Part shown: positions 56,501 to 64,000 of the stretch, one piece after another
How the letters are laid out: each line of letters begins with the position of its first letter
Numbering within the stretch: the stretch's first letter is position 1
DNA from: Acinetobacter terrestris
GTDB lineage: Bacteria; Pseudomonadota; Gammaproteobacteria; Pseudomonadales; Moraxellaceae
Reading direction: 5' to 3'
Assembly: GCF_004331155.1 (NCBI RefSeq)
Contig: NZ_SJNZ01000002.1
Location: 159,260 to 223,259, forward strand
DNA: 64,000 nt
The notes under the pieces: model-generated
The model's database searches: none
Seen by the model: the letters and a program-made list of their open reading frames with translations, nothing else
Told to the model about the DNA's origin: nothing
Position numbers and translations under genes: made by a program

Positions 56501-57198
56501 AACACTTCCTGCCACAACCAGCGCTGCCACGCTTCCAGTTCGCGTGCCTGATTCAGGGTAAATTCAGAAATTTCAGTATTGGTTTTAAAGAACATATCTT
56601 CAATGGCAAGTTCTTTATTTTGTCCCCAAGCCTGTAACCAGTTGGTCTGGCAATTGCACATATTAGCTGGACAGTTTTTCTGGCAATGCCCGCGATATTC
56701 CATGTAGTGGCTAAACAGGCGTGATACCTGTTCCGCTACCCAATACAACATGCCCTGCTTTTTTAGCTGTTTCTCTATGCCTTGTTCCAGACGGTCGGCA
56801 CTGTCATAAATCCGCTGCACAATAGAATGTAAAGGGTGATCGAGCGCTAAAGGATTTTGTTCGGACTGAATAAAGCTTTTTAGCGCCTGAAATACGCGCC
56901 ACTTAATAATAATGCGCGGGATATTGGCCTTACGGACTTGTTCTTTTTGCTCGACCAGTACCCATTGATAGGCTGACCATTGAAAACCACGAATACGGTG
57001 ATGGAACTGGGTATTGGCACTGATACCTTTTTGTTCTGCCAGTTTTTGAGTCAGCCATGCTTCCATCGCATGCGAGGGCACAATAAAATGCTGGGTTTGC
57101 AGGACCTGAAAAGGAGTTGTCGCAGGCACATTCACCGTCGTCAGCATCGCATGTACAAGTACATCAATACGCTGACTTTGAATCACATGAATGGCCAT
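53506..57198 (-). CDS. recC: Exodeoxyribonuclease V gamma subunit RecC
   Basis: The Chi-recognising, strand-splitting subunit of RecBCD, 1230 residues (E. coli 1122). The opening carries FIVPSHAMEAWLTQKLAEQK, matching the RecC N-terminus. FQWSAYQWVLVEQ and IQIHVCHSSLRQLEVLKEQL are further family blocks. The degenerate helicase core lacks a working Walker A, as in other RecC. AGGGG lies upstream of the ATG. First gene of the recCBD operon. The Chi sequence cannot be read from the gene. Confidence 0.95.
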   Translation of the reverse strand: MAIHVIQSQRIDVLVHAMLTTVNVPATTPFQVLQTQHFIVPSHAMEAWLTQKLAEQKGISANTQFHHRIRGFQWSAYQWVLVEQKEQVRKANIPRIIIKWRVFQALKSFIQSEQNPLALDHPLHSIVQRIYDSADRLEQGIEKQLKKQGMLYWVAEQVSRLFSHYMEYRGHCQKNCPANMCNCQTNWLQAWGQNKELAIEDMFFKTNTEISEFTLNQARELEAWQRWLWQEVFHQDFEQMLSIDAMFWEILNNPETRKAALKKLPRQLVIFTLLDLPPMQLEFLRRLGQYIDIYILHYNPSQEYWADSVDPNWKARYDVRVKERFIARNPKASDADIEKFFQEFTLNFNAEQRESRHPLLTRFGKQARDHFSLLSNLSSGEDGVWADAFVDEYKDNLLGKIQSDVLYLVEPEKHQYALDEQDDSIQIHVCHSSLRQLEVLKEQLIHWLAQGTKDAPRRPSDILVLSPSLSELEPLIRSVFAPPPSERDLIQQKAGSSHQLSKDSVYLPIKIAGVTQLDALNAWKAVLGRIELIQRRFSIEDFADWLSLSATQQLYGLEVNSIERMTQLLIDAGFKRGLDAQHLKRSLCEGDEDYRFSFKFALDRLALGIAIPEHTLFQGTLSFAKVLPSDFELIAKLIQIYQDFDARRDWMIAHEQGQTVPVEQWLKRLMQDIAEFEEAGVESLTAVYKIIKKQERMLTLASFYDEHDHHALRSLSLPLPYLLAEINTTLEAQLDHAEPTGQITFSQIGQIRPVPYKLIVMLGLDSGKFPNRTQHLPFDLMDLLKPQLGDRSRLEDDQGAFLDNLLLAQDNLWLFYNGFDISDGEMRDPSTVLQELIQHLAFIVQSKQPDTEADATVEINGVEVPEQLQSLYHVHPLLPFDPVGFETDRPVRYQDQWFCVAGQLRHATGQRSSWVNTPYQNLQLDVQILDSHQWIQDVTFPARLYLKTLGVENLRPEDLPAVQEPLLLDGLGRYAVRQFLQKQEGAAQPELLMDQLPIGKLQQSSWQMSVVEQERLKARLLKYATEVTPTTQQVWKVNDHVYMNINLPKNSAEKWVSLEASSARAKRRAKVWLEYLLWLAYLNMGEGGEKLTRIVVFSDRTILCHGVTSNKAREWLDHWLAAWKYGQSQPLVLPAALLLKIAEKDKEHDWQANEQNQMCIDDMDVIYKDWHEDGKFTGFSVADNEATKMHRDWQFILQEQDATALLEDACAQFSYRLYQPVFMHQQVIEE

Positions 57199-57382
57199 GA
57201 ATTACCTACCCCTTTATTTTTCAAAAATGAAATGCCTACAAAATCATAAAGATTATTTACTATACATCTGCGTCTGTCTATGTCACTTTTAGATTTCGGT
57301 TCGACTCAAAAATGCTTTGAAATTCGTACCTTAATAATGATTGAATAGAAAAAACCAACACCAAGTTCAAGGTATTTACATT

Positions 57383-57889
57383 ATGAAAATAGATAAAATT
57401 CCAGACTCAATAGACCCCGCATTAAATTTGGATGCCATTCGTGCAGAATGCTTAGAACTTGTCAAAAAACGTGCTTATTTTTCTGCAGGTGCTGCCGTCG
57501 TGCCTGTTCCATTTCTGGACGTTGTCATCGACGTTGGGATTTTGTCACAACTGATTCCAGAAGTGAATGCACGTTTTGGTTTAGCGCCTGAACAAATCAG
57601 TGTCTATGACCCAAAAACCAAACAGGTCCAGTGGAATGAACTGCGTAAACGCGGGGTGGAATTTTCTGGTTTGGTGGTTGCCCGTACCGCGGTCAAAAAA
57701 TCCCTCAACAATGTGGCAGCCAAGGTCATCACCAAACAGGTGACTAAATTTATTCCTTTAGGCGGACAACTTATTGCGGCAAGTTTAGGTTATTTTGTGA
57801 TGAAAAAAGTCGCCGAAGCGCATGTAGAAGAATGTTACAAAATTGCCAAAGGTATTCAACAAAAACAAAAAGCACATCTGGTGAATTAA
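57383..57889 (+). CDS. Hypothetical membrane-associated protein
   Basis: A protein of 168 residues. An N-terminal helix (ALNLDAIRAECLELVKKRAY) leads to a hydrophobic hairpin-like segment (FSAGAAVVPVPFLDVVIDVG). A middle part follows, then a second hydrophobic segment (PLGGQLIAASLGYFVMKKVA) and a basic tail. The layout resembles DUF697/YcjF-type proteins that accompany GTPases, but no GTPase is present here; this is a weak resemblance. ATG 57383 has AAGG ten bases upstream; the longer reading from 57341 has no site. It lies between divergently arranged recC and the convergent pap gene. Confidence 0.6.
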   Translation: MKIDKIPDSIDPALNLDAIRAECLELVKKRAYFSAGAAVVPVPFLDVVIDVGILSQLIPEVNARFGLAPEQISVYDPKTKQVQWNELRKRGVEFSGLVVARTAVKKSLNNVAAKVITKQVTKFIPLGGQLIAASLGYFVMKKVAEAHVEECYKIAKGIQQKQKAHLVN

Positions 57890-57956
57890 AGCCGCTGTGC
57901 GAAATGTTGCATAATCAAGGCAGCTTATAATCAAAAACAATCTCTAAGCTGAGGGC

Positions 57957-59375
57957 TTATTCTGCACTCAGCTGTTTTAAAATGGCACGCAACACTTCTA
58001 GACGCGCCGTATTTTTATCATTATTGGCAATAATATACCAAGGTGCATAGGCTGTACTGGTTCTTTCAAACATATCGGCCGCGGCATTTAAGTATTCATT
58101 CCATTTTTCACGGTTACGCCAATCATCATCAGTAATTTTAAAGCGTTTATGTGGAGTATCTTCACGTGCCTTAAAGCGCGCTGCTTGTTCATCTTTGCTA
58201 ATCGCCAGCCACAATTTAATCACCACCGTTTGAGTGTTGACTAAATCTTTTTCAAATCGGTTAATTTCATCATAAGCACGTTGCCACTCGACCTGATTGG
58301 CAAAGCCTTCTACGCGTTCGACCAATACCCGCCCATACCAGGAGCGGTCAAAAATCGTAATATCCTCATCAGTCTGTAATTTGTTCCAGAAACGCCACAA
58401 ATACGGGTGACGCAATTCATATTTTTCAGGCGCGGCAATGGTGTGAATATCATATTCACGTGGATCGAGATTTTTGACAATGCGTTTTATCGCTCCACCT
58501 TTACCTGCCGCATCCATGCCTTCAAAGACAATAATGGCTTCACGATCATCCAGGCGCAGCGCTTCGGCCACTTTCAGCGACAGTTTTTTTAACTCTTTTT
58601 TATAGTCTTCATTACTTGCCAGCTGATTTTTTGGATGCAATAAAGCCTCTGGAATAACGGCCTGTTTCCACTTTTCTTTGCTTTGACTTAAATGCTCTGG
58701 ACAATGTTCCAAGGCAGCCAGAATGGTTTGTGCAAATTGTTGATCGCGCGCTTTTTCATCTTCACATTCAATCACCGTCCAGTCATCGGTGAAGCGCTGA
58801 CGCAGTTTTTGCACATTGTCATATTGTTTTTTATTGCGCCAATCCAGACCATGCAATTTATGCCAGTGCACTTCACTTGGGCCCATATTGTCCAGCCGTT
58901 TTTGCAAGGATTTCCATGACAGGTCAAACCAGACTTTAACCACGTCGACATGATTGTTTTTTAAATCCTGTTCAAAAGCACGCATATCTTGAATGTAGGC
59001 ATCAAACACTGTTTCAGTGAGGGGCTTGGACACATGCAAGGCGGTGACCAGCAAATCGCTGTACCAATTGCCAAACATCACCATGATCTGCCCTTCAGCA
59101 GGAATGGAGGATGCATAAGGCTGCCAAAAAGTTTGTTTCTGATCCAGCATCATCGGTGGATCTGCCTTGACTCGCAAATAACGTGGATCGACCCATTCAC
59201 GCAGTTGCTTGACTGACTCGCCTTTTCCCGCCAGCTCGATTCCATTGACTAAAACTAGCACGCTTTTAGCATTGTTCTGATCACGGGTATTTTTTAAAAA
59301 ATATTGCGCTTCAATCAGATTCAAGGAGAGTTCATTTTCATCCAGCAGCTGCATTTCTCTTTTTTCTGAAGGCAT
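57957..59375 (-). CDS. pap: Polyphosphate:AMP phosphotransferase (PPK2 class II)
   Basis: Transfers phosphate from polyphosphate to AMP, making ADP; 472 residues. Two PPK2 domains are fused. The N-terminal copy has a Walker A-like NGIELAGKGESV near 43 but GNWYS where the catalytic DRS motif should be. The C-terminal copy has GMDAAGKGGAIKR, IFDRSWYGRVLVERVEGF and the lid basic residues (FKAREDTPHKRFK), so it is the likely active one. Length and layout match the PAP enzyme of Acinetobacter johnsonii. ATG 59375 with GAGA upstream is preferred to the longer reading at 59432. Confidence 0.9.
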   Translation of the reverse strand: MPSEKREMQLLDENELSLNLIEAQYFLKNTRDQNNAKSVLVLVNGIELAGKGESVKQLREWVDPRYLRVKADPPMMLDQKQTFWQPYASSIPAEGQIMVMFGNWYSDLLVTALHVSKPLTETVFDAYIQDMRAFEQDLKNNHVDVVKVWFDLSWKSLQKRLDNMGPSEVHWHKLHGLDWRNKKQYDNVQKLRQRFTDDWTVIECEDEKARDQQFAQTILAALEHCPEHLSQSKEKWKQAVIPEALLHPKNQLASNEDYKKELKKLSLKVAEALRLDDREAIIVFEGMDAAGKGGAIKRIVKNLDPREYDIHTIAAPEKYELRHPYLWRFWNKLQTDEDITIFDRSWYGRVLVERVEGFANQVEWQRAYDEINRFEKDLVNTQTVVIKLWLAISKDEQAARFKAREDTPHKRFKITDDDWRNREKWNEYLNAAADMFERTSTAYAPWYIIANNDKNTARLEVLRAILKQLSAE

Positions 59376-59579
59376 ATTATTCTCAAAGCTATTGTTCTTG
59401 ATTTTAGTATAGCGAAGCTCAAAACCGCACAACAGAGCAAGATGTGCAGTTTATGTTGCTTAAAATTGTTTATTTCCAGATCAAACTGACCTATTTAAAG
59501 TCATTTTTTCATCACTTTGTCATAGCGGCTTGGTCCATCTCCCTCTAAGATTTACCCATCTGAAAAATAATAGAGACGC

Positions 59580-60284
59580 ATGATGTCGAAACTGGCTGCA
59601 CTGGATGACTTGTTAGAGTTGTACTATCAATTGAAATATCATCAAAATCCTGAAATTTTCCAACGTCTTCAAGATGTGCAAGCCTGGCAAAAACAGCGCA
59701 TGCAAAACACGCATGTGCAACAGTTTGCAGAAAAACAGAATATTTTAATGTCTGAATATTTTCTGAATCGACTGTATGGCGGTCCGGATTTTGACGCTTT
59801 AGCAGGGCAAATTGCGCGTTTAAGCAAATATGCCCATAAAGCAGAAAAGTTGATTCCGGAAAATGCCATTAAAACCGGTACCTCTGGGGTGGAACTGGCA
59901 ATTTTGGCGGTGCAACTGGATGAACAAGTGGCGATGCAACTGCTTGAGGATTACCATCCCTATGAAACTTTAAACGATGAGATGATGCGTCTCACGTATC
60001 TTAAATTGGATCAAGTGCAACGACGCGTAAAACAACTGGATTTGCTGGATCAACTCGGCTTCAGTTTAGATAAATATATGCGCTCATTTATGGTCTACAC
60101 GGCATTTAAAATGTGTAAAGGCGCAGCCCATAAATACAATTTTCAGGTGATGTATGAGTTTATGCAGGATGGCTTTTTAGCGATGAAACCGTTAAAGTCG
60201 GCAGAGAAGTTTGTCAAAGATTTTACTGCGGTTGAACGTCAAATCATTCATAAAGTTCATGCCGGTGATCCCAATCCCTTTTAA
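59580..60284 (+). CDS. FFLEELY-motif protein
   Basis: A protein of 234 residues, all helical in appearance. The segment EYFLNRLYGGPDFDALAGQI (about residues 59-78) corresponds to the FFLEELY motif naming a family common in Acinetobacter and relatives; function unknown. It has no signal peptide or membrane segment. The tail KPLKSAEKFVKDFTAVERQI is conserved-looking. Two adjacent ATGs (59580 and 59583) both follow GAGACGC and the second is better spaced; the first is kept. It is upstream of ubiE but separated by 168 bases with no recognised terminator. Confidence 0.8.
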   Translation: MMSKLAALDDLLELYYQLKYHQNPEIFQRLQDVQAWQKQRMQNTHVQQFAEKQNILMSEYFLNRLYGGPDFDALAGQIARLSKYAHKAEKLIPENAIKTGTSGVELAILAVQLDEQVAMQLLEDYHPYETLNDEMMRLTYLKLDQVQRRVKQLDLLDQLGFSLDKYMRSFMVYTAFKMCKGAAHKYNFQVMYEFMQDGFLAMKPLKSAEKFVKDFTAVERQIIHKVHAGDPNPF

Positions 60285-60452
60285 TAACTTCATGCTGTGA
60301 TGGAAATAATAATGAGCCGCGAATAAAAATACAGGACAGATTTCTGTATATTATTCATAACAATTGCATGCGGATTACTGTACAACGTCTTAGAATCTGT
60401 CATCATGCAAGCACTGCAACATTAACCCTATTTTTATGTTAGGAGTGACTCT

Positions 60453-61397
60453 ATGTCTAATGAAAATCAAACGCCTGCCTCTACAGCCGAGTCGGCACAA
60501 AATACAGACAAAGTGAGTCCATTCTTAACTGAACCCTTACCGCAAGGCACAGCACAAGGTCAGCAACGCAGCTTACAACAACAGTTGACCGATACGCCTG
60601 TCACCGGTTCAGTACCTAAATACAATCTGCCACGTGGTGCAAACACAGGCAATGTGGGCGAAACCACACACTTTGGTTTTCAAACGGTAAATAGCCAAGA
60701 CAAAGCACAAAAAGTCGCTGAAGTGTTCCACTCTGTCGCGAGTAAATACGACATCATGAATGACTTGATGTCATTTGGTATTCACCGTTTATGGAAACGC
60801 TTTGCCATTAACATGTCTGGCGTACGTCGTGGTCAGCATGTACTGGATATTGCAGGCGGTACAGGTGACCTGGCTAAAGTCTTCAGTCGTGAAGTCGGCC
60901 CTACCGGTCATGTCGTATTATCAGACATTAACGAATCGATGCTCAATGTCGGTCGTGACCGTTTAATCGATGCCGGCTGCACCAATGTCGATTTCGTTTT
61001 AGCCAATGCTGAAACTTTAGAGCCATTTGCAGACAACAGTTTTGACCTGCTGACCATCAGCTTCGGTTTACGTAACGTGACCGATAAAGATGCTGCTCTC
61101 GCTGCGATGTACCGCGTACTTAAGCCAGGTGGCCGCTTGTTGGTGCTTGAATTCTCTAAACCTGTGTTTGAGCCATTCTCTAAACTGTATGACCTGTATT
61201 CATTTACTGCTTTACCAATCATGGGCAAAATCATTGCCAATGATTCAGAAAGTTATAAATACCTGGCCGAATCCATCCGTATGCACCCAGACCAGCGTAC
61301 CCTTAAAGGTATGATGGAAAATGCGGGCTTCCAGAACTGTGATTACCACAACTTAACCGGTGGTATTGTGGCGGTTCACCGCGGCTTTAAACTTTAA
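60453..61397 (+). CDS. ubiE: Ubiquinone/menaquinone C-methyltransferase UbiE
   Basis: SAM-dependent methyltransferase of the ubiquinone pathway (314 residues; E. coli 251). The canonical start [10 protein letters not shown] lies only at residue 70, so there is an extra polar N-terminal stretch of about 65 residues rich in Gln/Thr/Pro. Motif [16 protein letters not shown] is at 130-144 and [17 protein letters not shown] marks the family. AGGAGTG precedes the ATG, so the long start is well supported. First gene of ubiE-ubiJ-ubiB, with a gap of 11 bases to ubiJ. Confidence 0.95.
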   Translation: MSNENQTPASTAESAQNTDKVSPFLTEPLPQGTAQGQQRSLQQQLTDTPVTGSVPKYNLPRGANTGNVGETTHFGFQTVNSQDKAQKVAEVFHSVASKYDIMNDLMSFGIHRLWKRFAINMSGVRRGQHVLDIAGGTGDLAKVFSREVGPTGHVVLSDINESMLNVGRDRLIDAGCTNVDFVLANAETLEPFADNSFDLLTISFGLRNVTDKDAALAAMYRVLKPGGRLLVLEFSKPVFEPFSKLYDLYSFTALPIMGKIIANDSESYKYLAESIRMHPDQRTLKGMMENAGFQNCDYHNLTGGIVAVHRGFKL

Positions 61398-61408
61398 GGT
61401 TTTACGCT

Positions 61409-62071
61409 ATGTGGTCGATTCTGGCACTTGGTGCAGTTGAACGATTAATTCATCATGTCATTGATCTGGATGCGATCACCCGCATCCAATTGAATGAGCT
61501 GCAAGGCAAAATGTTGCGGGTGGTGATTGAGTCACCGCAACTGTCTGTCGATGTATTCTTTGACCAGAACAAAGTTCGCTTAGAACCCACTATCACTGGT
61601 CAAAGTGAGACACCATCCATCTTCGAACAACGTCCATTCGATAAAAATGAACAGATTTCTGAAGCAACCGCGACTTTGCAGGTTAAAAATGTGGTCGAGC
61701 TTTTGAAGCTGTTACTGGCGGATGATGTCGGCAATATTCCCCTTCAAGGTGACTATCACCTGTTGCAGGATATTCAGCACATCATGCAACAGGCTGAACC
61801 CGATTTGGCTGCACATTTAAGTCCGTGGATTGGTCCGAGTCTGGCACATGAACTGGGTAAGATTCAACTTGCACCGAAACATTTAAAACGCACGTTTGAA
61901 AGCTATGCATTCTTTGCTGAAGATGCATTAAAAGAAGATACAGGTCTGTTTGCCCCACGCTGGCAAATGGATGATTTAAACCATGACACTCGAATTTTTA
62001 ATCAAAATTTAGATCGTGCTGAAGCTAAAATTCAGCAGCTTCAGACACAGATTGATTCAACTCAAGATTAG
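61409..62071 (+). CDS. ubiJ: Ubiquinone biosynthesis accessory factor UbiJ
   Basis: A protein of 220 residues. The N-terminal SCP2-type lipid-binding domain (about 18-110) has VIDLDAITRIQLNELQGKML and a hydrophobic binding face. A C-terminal helix ends as a coiled coil (NLDRAEAKIQQLQTQIDSTQ). In E. coli UbiJ scaffolds the soluble Ubi complex that makes ubiquinone. Position between ubiE and ubiB is diagnostic. AAGG precedes the ATG; ubiB starts 12 bases after its stop. Confidence 0.92.
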   Translation: MWSILALGAVERLIHHVIDLDAITRIQLNELQGKMLRVVIESPQLSVDVFFDQNKVRLEPTITGQSETPSIFEQRPFDKNEQISEATATLQVKNVVELLKLLLADDVGNIPLQGDYHLLQDIQHIMQQAEPDLAAHLSPWIGPSLAHELGKIQLAPKHLKRTFESYAFFAEDALKEDTGLFAPRWQMDDLNHDTRIFNQNLDRAEAKIQQLQTQIDSTQD

Positions 62072-62083
62072 GCACACGCATTT

Positions 62084-63703
62084 ATGATTCCGCACGTTTC
62101 ACGTTTACTTGAACTTTGGCGCATCGCCGCGCACTATAGACTCGACACGTTGTTTCCTGCGGAAGAATTACCTGAAAAATCCCGTCATATTTTAAGCCTG
62201 ATTCGCATGCACCCTGCTGCATGGTCCAGCCGTGAACGTAAAAACCCACTGAAGCTGAAAGAAGCTTTAGAGGATATGGGACCGTTAGCGATCAAGCTTG
62301 GACAATTACTCTCGACCCGCCGCGACCTAATTCCACCAGAAGTTTTACAACAACTGGTCCTGCTACAAGATCAAGTTAAACCTTTTGACAACAATGTTGC
62401 CAAAATGCGTATTCAGGAATCATTGAAAGCCGATGTAAACACCCTGTTTGCCCGTTTCGACACACAACCGCTTGCTGCGGCTTCCATTGCTCAGGTGCAT
62501 ACTGCGGCCTTGCATGATGGCCGTGAAGTAGTGGTGAAAGTCACCCGCCCCAATATTCGTCAGCAAATTTTACAAGATTTTGAGATTCTCGACTGGTTAG
62601 GTGCGGCTTTAGAAAAACGTCTGGAAGCGGCACGTGCATTACATCTTTCTGAAATTATTCAGGACTATCGTCAAATTATTTTGAATGAACTAGATCTGAC
62701 TTTAGAAGCGGACAACACCCGTCGTATGCGCCATTACTTTACTGGCTCAAGCATGATGTATGTGCCGGAAGTGTATATGGACAGCAAAGATGTGATGGTG
62801 GCTGAACGCATCACAGGTGTACCGATTTCAGACATCGCGACTTTTGATCGCATGGGCATGAATCGTGCGGACTTGGCAGAGAAAGGCTTAACCATTTTCT
62901 TTACCCAAGTATTCCGTGACAATTTTTTCCATGCCGACATGCATCCGGGTAATGTGTTTGTCGAAACCATTAATCCAGCCAATCCACGCTTTATTGCGCT
63001 GGATTGCGCGATTATGGGCGAGCTGTCTAAACATGATCAAATGACTGTGGCACGAATGTTACTGGCGGTGATGAACAGTGACTTTATGCAGCTTATTCTG
63101 GTGGTGCATCAAGCTGGCTGGATTCCACCGGGTACAGACCAGGATGCTTTAGCACGTGAAATGCGTCGTACTGTGGGGCCCATGGTATCAAAACCGATGC
63201 ATGAGCTGGATTTTGCCGGCATTCTGATTCAAGTGATGGATATTGCCCGTCGTTTCCATCTGGAAATTCCACCACAGTTAATGCTGTTGCTGAAAACACT
63301 GGTACATGTCGAAGGTTTAGGAACAGACCTCTATCCCGAATTGGACATTTGGAAACTAGCCAAACCAATCCTCACCGATTGGATTAAAGCGCAAATGAAT
63401 CCGCAGAAAAACCTGAAGGAATTGGGACAAAAAATTCCGGATCTTCTTCTAGGTGCACAGGATTTACCAAGTTTGATGATCGACAGTTTAAATGGTCTAA
63501 AAAATCAATCGGCTTGGCATTCCAAGCAGTTGCATGAACTGCAAAGCATGCGTTTGCAAATGGAAAACCAGCAAAAACGCAGCTGGATTTTCGGCAGCCT
63601 GATGGCAATTTTCTTATCCATCGCAATTATTGCACCCTGGTATGTCTCAATTCTTCTGATTGCATTCTCAAGTTTGCTTGCTGTTTGGAGAGTGTTCAAA
63701 TAA
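62084..63703 (+). CDS. ubiB: Ubiquinone biosynthesis kinase-like protein UbiB
   Basis: ABC1/UbiB atypical kinase of 539 residues, an ATPase needed for ubiquinone synthesis. The KxGQ motif is in LAIKLGQLLSTRRDLIP, the Ala-rich nucleotide loop in AAASIAQVHTA, then the invariant Lys in VVKVTRP. Catalytic and metal motifs are FFHADMHPGNVF and ALDCAIMGEL. Two C-terminal membrane helices (SLMAIFLSIAIIAPWYVSIL onwards) anchor it to the inner membrane. Last gene of the ubi operon, with a terminator 47 bases downstream. Confidence 0.95.
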   Translation: MIPHVSRLLELWRIAAHYRLDTLFPAEELPEKSRHILSLIRMHPAAWSSRERKNPLKLKEALEDMGPLAIKLGQLLSTRRDLIPPEVLQQLVLLQDQVKPFDNNVAKMRIQESLKADVNTLFARFDTQPLAAASIAQVHTAALHDGREVVVKVTRPNIRQQILQDFEILDWLGAALEKRLEAARALHLSEIIQDYRQIILNELDLTLEADNTRRMRHYFTGSSMMYVPEVYMDSKDVMVAERITGVPISDIATFDRMGMNRADLAEKGLTIFFTQVFRDNFFHADMHPGNVFVETINPANPRFIALDCAIMGELSKHDQMTVARMLLAVMNSDFMQLILVVHQAGWIPPGTDQDALAREMRRTVGPMVSKPMHELDFAGILIQVMDIARRFHLEIPPQLMLLLKTLVHVEGLGTDLYPELDIWKLAKPILTDWIKAQMNPQKNLKELGQKIPDLLLGAQDLPSLMIDSLNGLKNQSAWHSKQLHELQSMRLQMENQQKRSWIFGSLMAIFLSIAIIAPWYVSILLIAFSSLLAVWRVFK

Positions 63704-63749
63704 AGGTAATTTAGATTAACTCTTTTAAAATTAAATATATTCTTATTTA

Positions 63750-63792
63750 AGGCTACTTCGATACAAGGATCGAAATAGCCTTTTATTTTAGT
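63750..63792 (+). terminator. Rho-independent terminator of ubiEJB
   Basis: AGGCTA-TTCGAT / ATCGAA-TAGCCT stem with one internal mismatch pair and a T-rich tail. Confidence 0.8.
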
Positions 63793-63862
63793 ATATGGAT
63801 ATTATTCAAATTATTTACAGTAACCTGAATCGCGGATAAGAAATTGACTTGAAAAATAAGAA

Positions 63863-63910
63863 GACTAGAGCCATCAGTTGAGTTACCACACCAAACTCAC
63901 AACTCTAGTC
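63863..63910 (+). repeat. Fold-back hairpin just upstream of the transposase start
   Basis: GACTAGAG (63863-63870) pairs with CTCTAGTC (63903-63910), with TTGAGTT / AACTCACAA pairing further inside. It ends three bases before the transposase ATG. Confidence 0.6.
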
Positions 63911-63913
63911 CTC

Positions 63914-64000
63914 ATGTTCAATAGTACCGAATTATTCTGCATCATTGATGATTTCTTTCTTAAATTTGAAGCAACTTATTGGAAATTTCTCAAACAATGC
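63914..64000 (+). CDS. IS982-family-like transposase, N-terminal part (3' end outside window)
   Basis: The 29 visible codons start MFNSTELFCIIDDFF and run off the window edge. The pattern ELFC-I-DDF near the start matches IS982-family transposases in Acinetobacter. The catalytic DDE residues are not in view, so function and intactness cannot be judged. Confidence 0.65.
   Translation, partial: MFNSTELFCIIDDFFLKFEATYWKFLKQC

Larger units (their letters stand above)
63823..64000 (+). mobile_element. Left part of an IS982-family-like insertion sequence
   Basis: Begins, by estimate, at ACCTGAATCGCGG (63823), which looks like an IS982-type terminal inverted repeat. A transposase reading frame starts at 63914. 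The right end lies outside the window, so neither the second inverted repeat nor a target duplication can be checked, and the left boundary is approximate. Confidence 0.55.

Overview
The window looks like a chromosomal segment of an Acinetobacter species (Moraxellaceae, Gammaproteobacteria). Support comes from the protein sequences: a RNase E with the long RQE/ANDPR-type tail seen in this family, a split-off gspF-gspG pair of the type II secretion system, a FFLEELY-type protein, a two-domain polyphosphate:AMP phosphotransferase like the enzyme first described from Acinetobacter, and glyQ/glyS, pnp, recBCD, ubiE/J/B and ETF-QO with Acinetobacter-like sequence. Base composition is moderate with AT-rich spacers. 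The species cannot be fixed from the sequence alone. Almost everything is core genome. The clear accessory pieces are an AT-rich OLD-family nuclease gene behind glyS and the start of an insertion sequence at the right edge.

Layout. 1-3.4 kb: 3' end of rne, then a FATP-type acyl-CoA synthetase. 3.4-4.2 kb: four tRNA-Lys genes (three identical UUU copies, one CUU) behind a strong promoter, with a terminator-like hairpin inside the array. 4.2-7.7 kb: a lipoprotein, a PspC-domain protein, an HPP-CBS membrane protein and a transglutaminase-like protein. 8-11 kb: glyQS. 11.1-13 kb: OLD-family ATPase/TOPRIM nuclease. 13-19 kb: small exported proteins, a D-2-hydroxyacid dehydrogenase, an unassigned alpha/beta-hydrolase-like protein, and a methyltransferase-lipoprotein pair. 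19-26.2 kb, mostly on the minus strand: a GFA protein, a flavoprotein, a TrmB-like methyltransferase, yacG (plus strand), an MBL hydrolase with hemH, a DUF4062 protein, murI and a DUF1285 protein.

26.4-38.9 kb: ETF-QO, a TusA-family protein, corC-lnt, gspG-gspF divergent from priA, a KefC-like antiporter and hslO. 39-43 kb: three tandem DUF2147 paralogues, cbpA-cbpM and a YdcH-like protein. 43-47 kb, minus strand: a CorA-family transporter and the rpsO-pnp operon. 47-48 kb: a nearly 1-kb gene-poor gap holding a candidate small RNA and spaced repeats. 48-57 kb: the recC-recB-recD operon. 57-64 kb: a small membrane-associated protein, pap, a FFLEELY protein, the ubiE-ubiJ-ubiB ubiquinone operon, and the first part of an IS982-like element cut by the window edge.

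How genes work together: RecBCD does double-strand break repair. GlyQ and GlyS form the tetrameric glycyl-tRNA synthetase. RpsO/Pnp and RNase E belong to RNA turnover and ribosome supply. UbiE/J/B and ETF-QO make and feed the ubiquinone pool. CorC/Lnt is a conserved envelope pair. CbpM modulates CbpA. Many starts were moved from the longest open frame to an internal ATG/GTG with a better ribosome-binding site; each case is stated. No CRISPR array, prophage or conjugative element was seen. The strongest candidates for something new are the OLD-family nuclease insertion, the candidate sRNA near 47.75 kb, the DUF4062 protein and the unassigned hydrolase at 16.3-17.6 kb.
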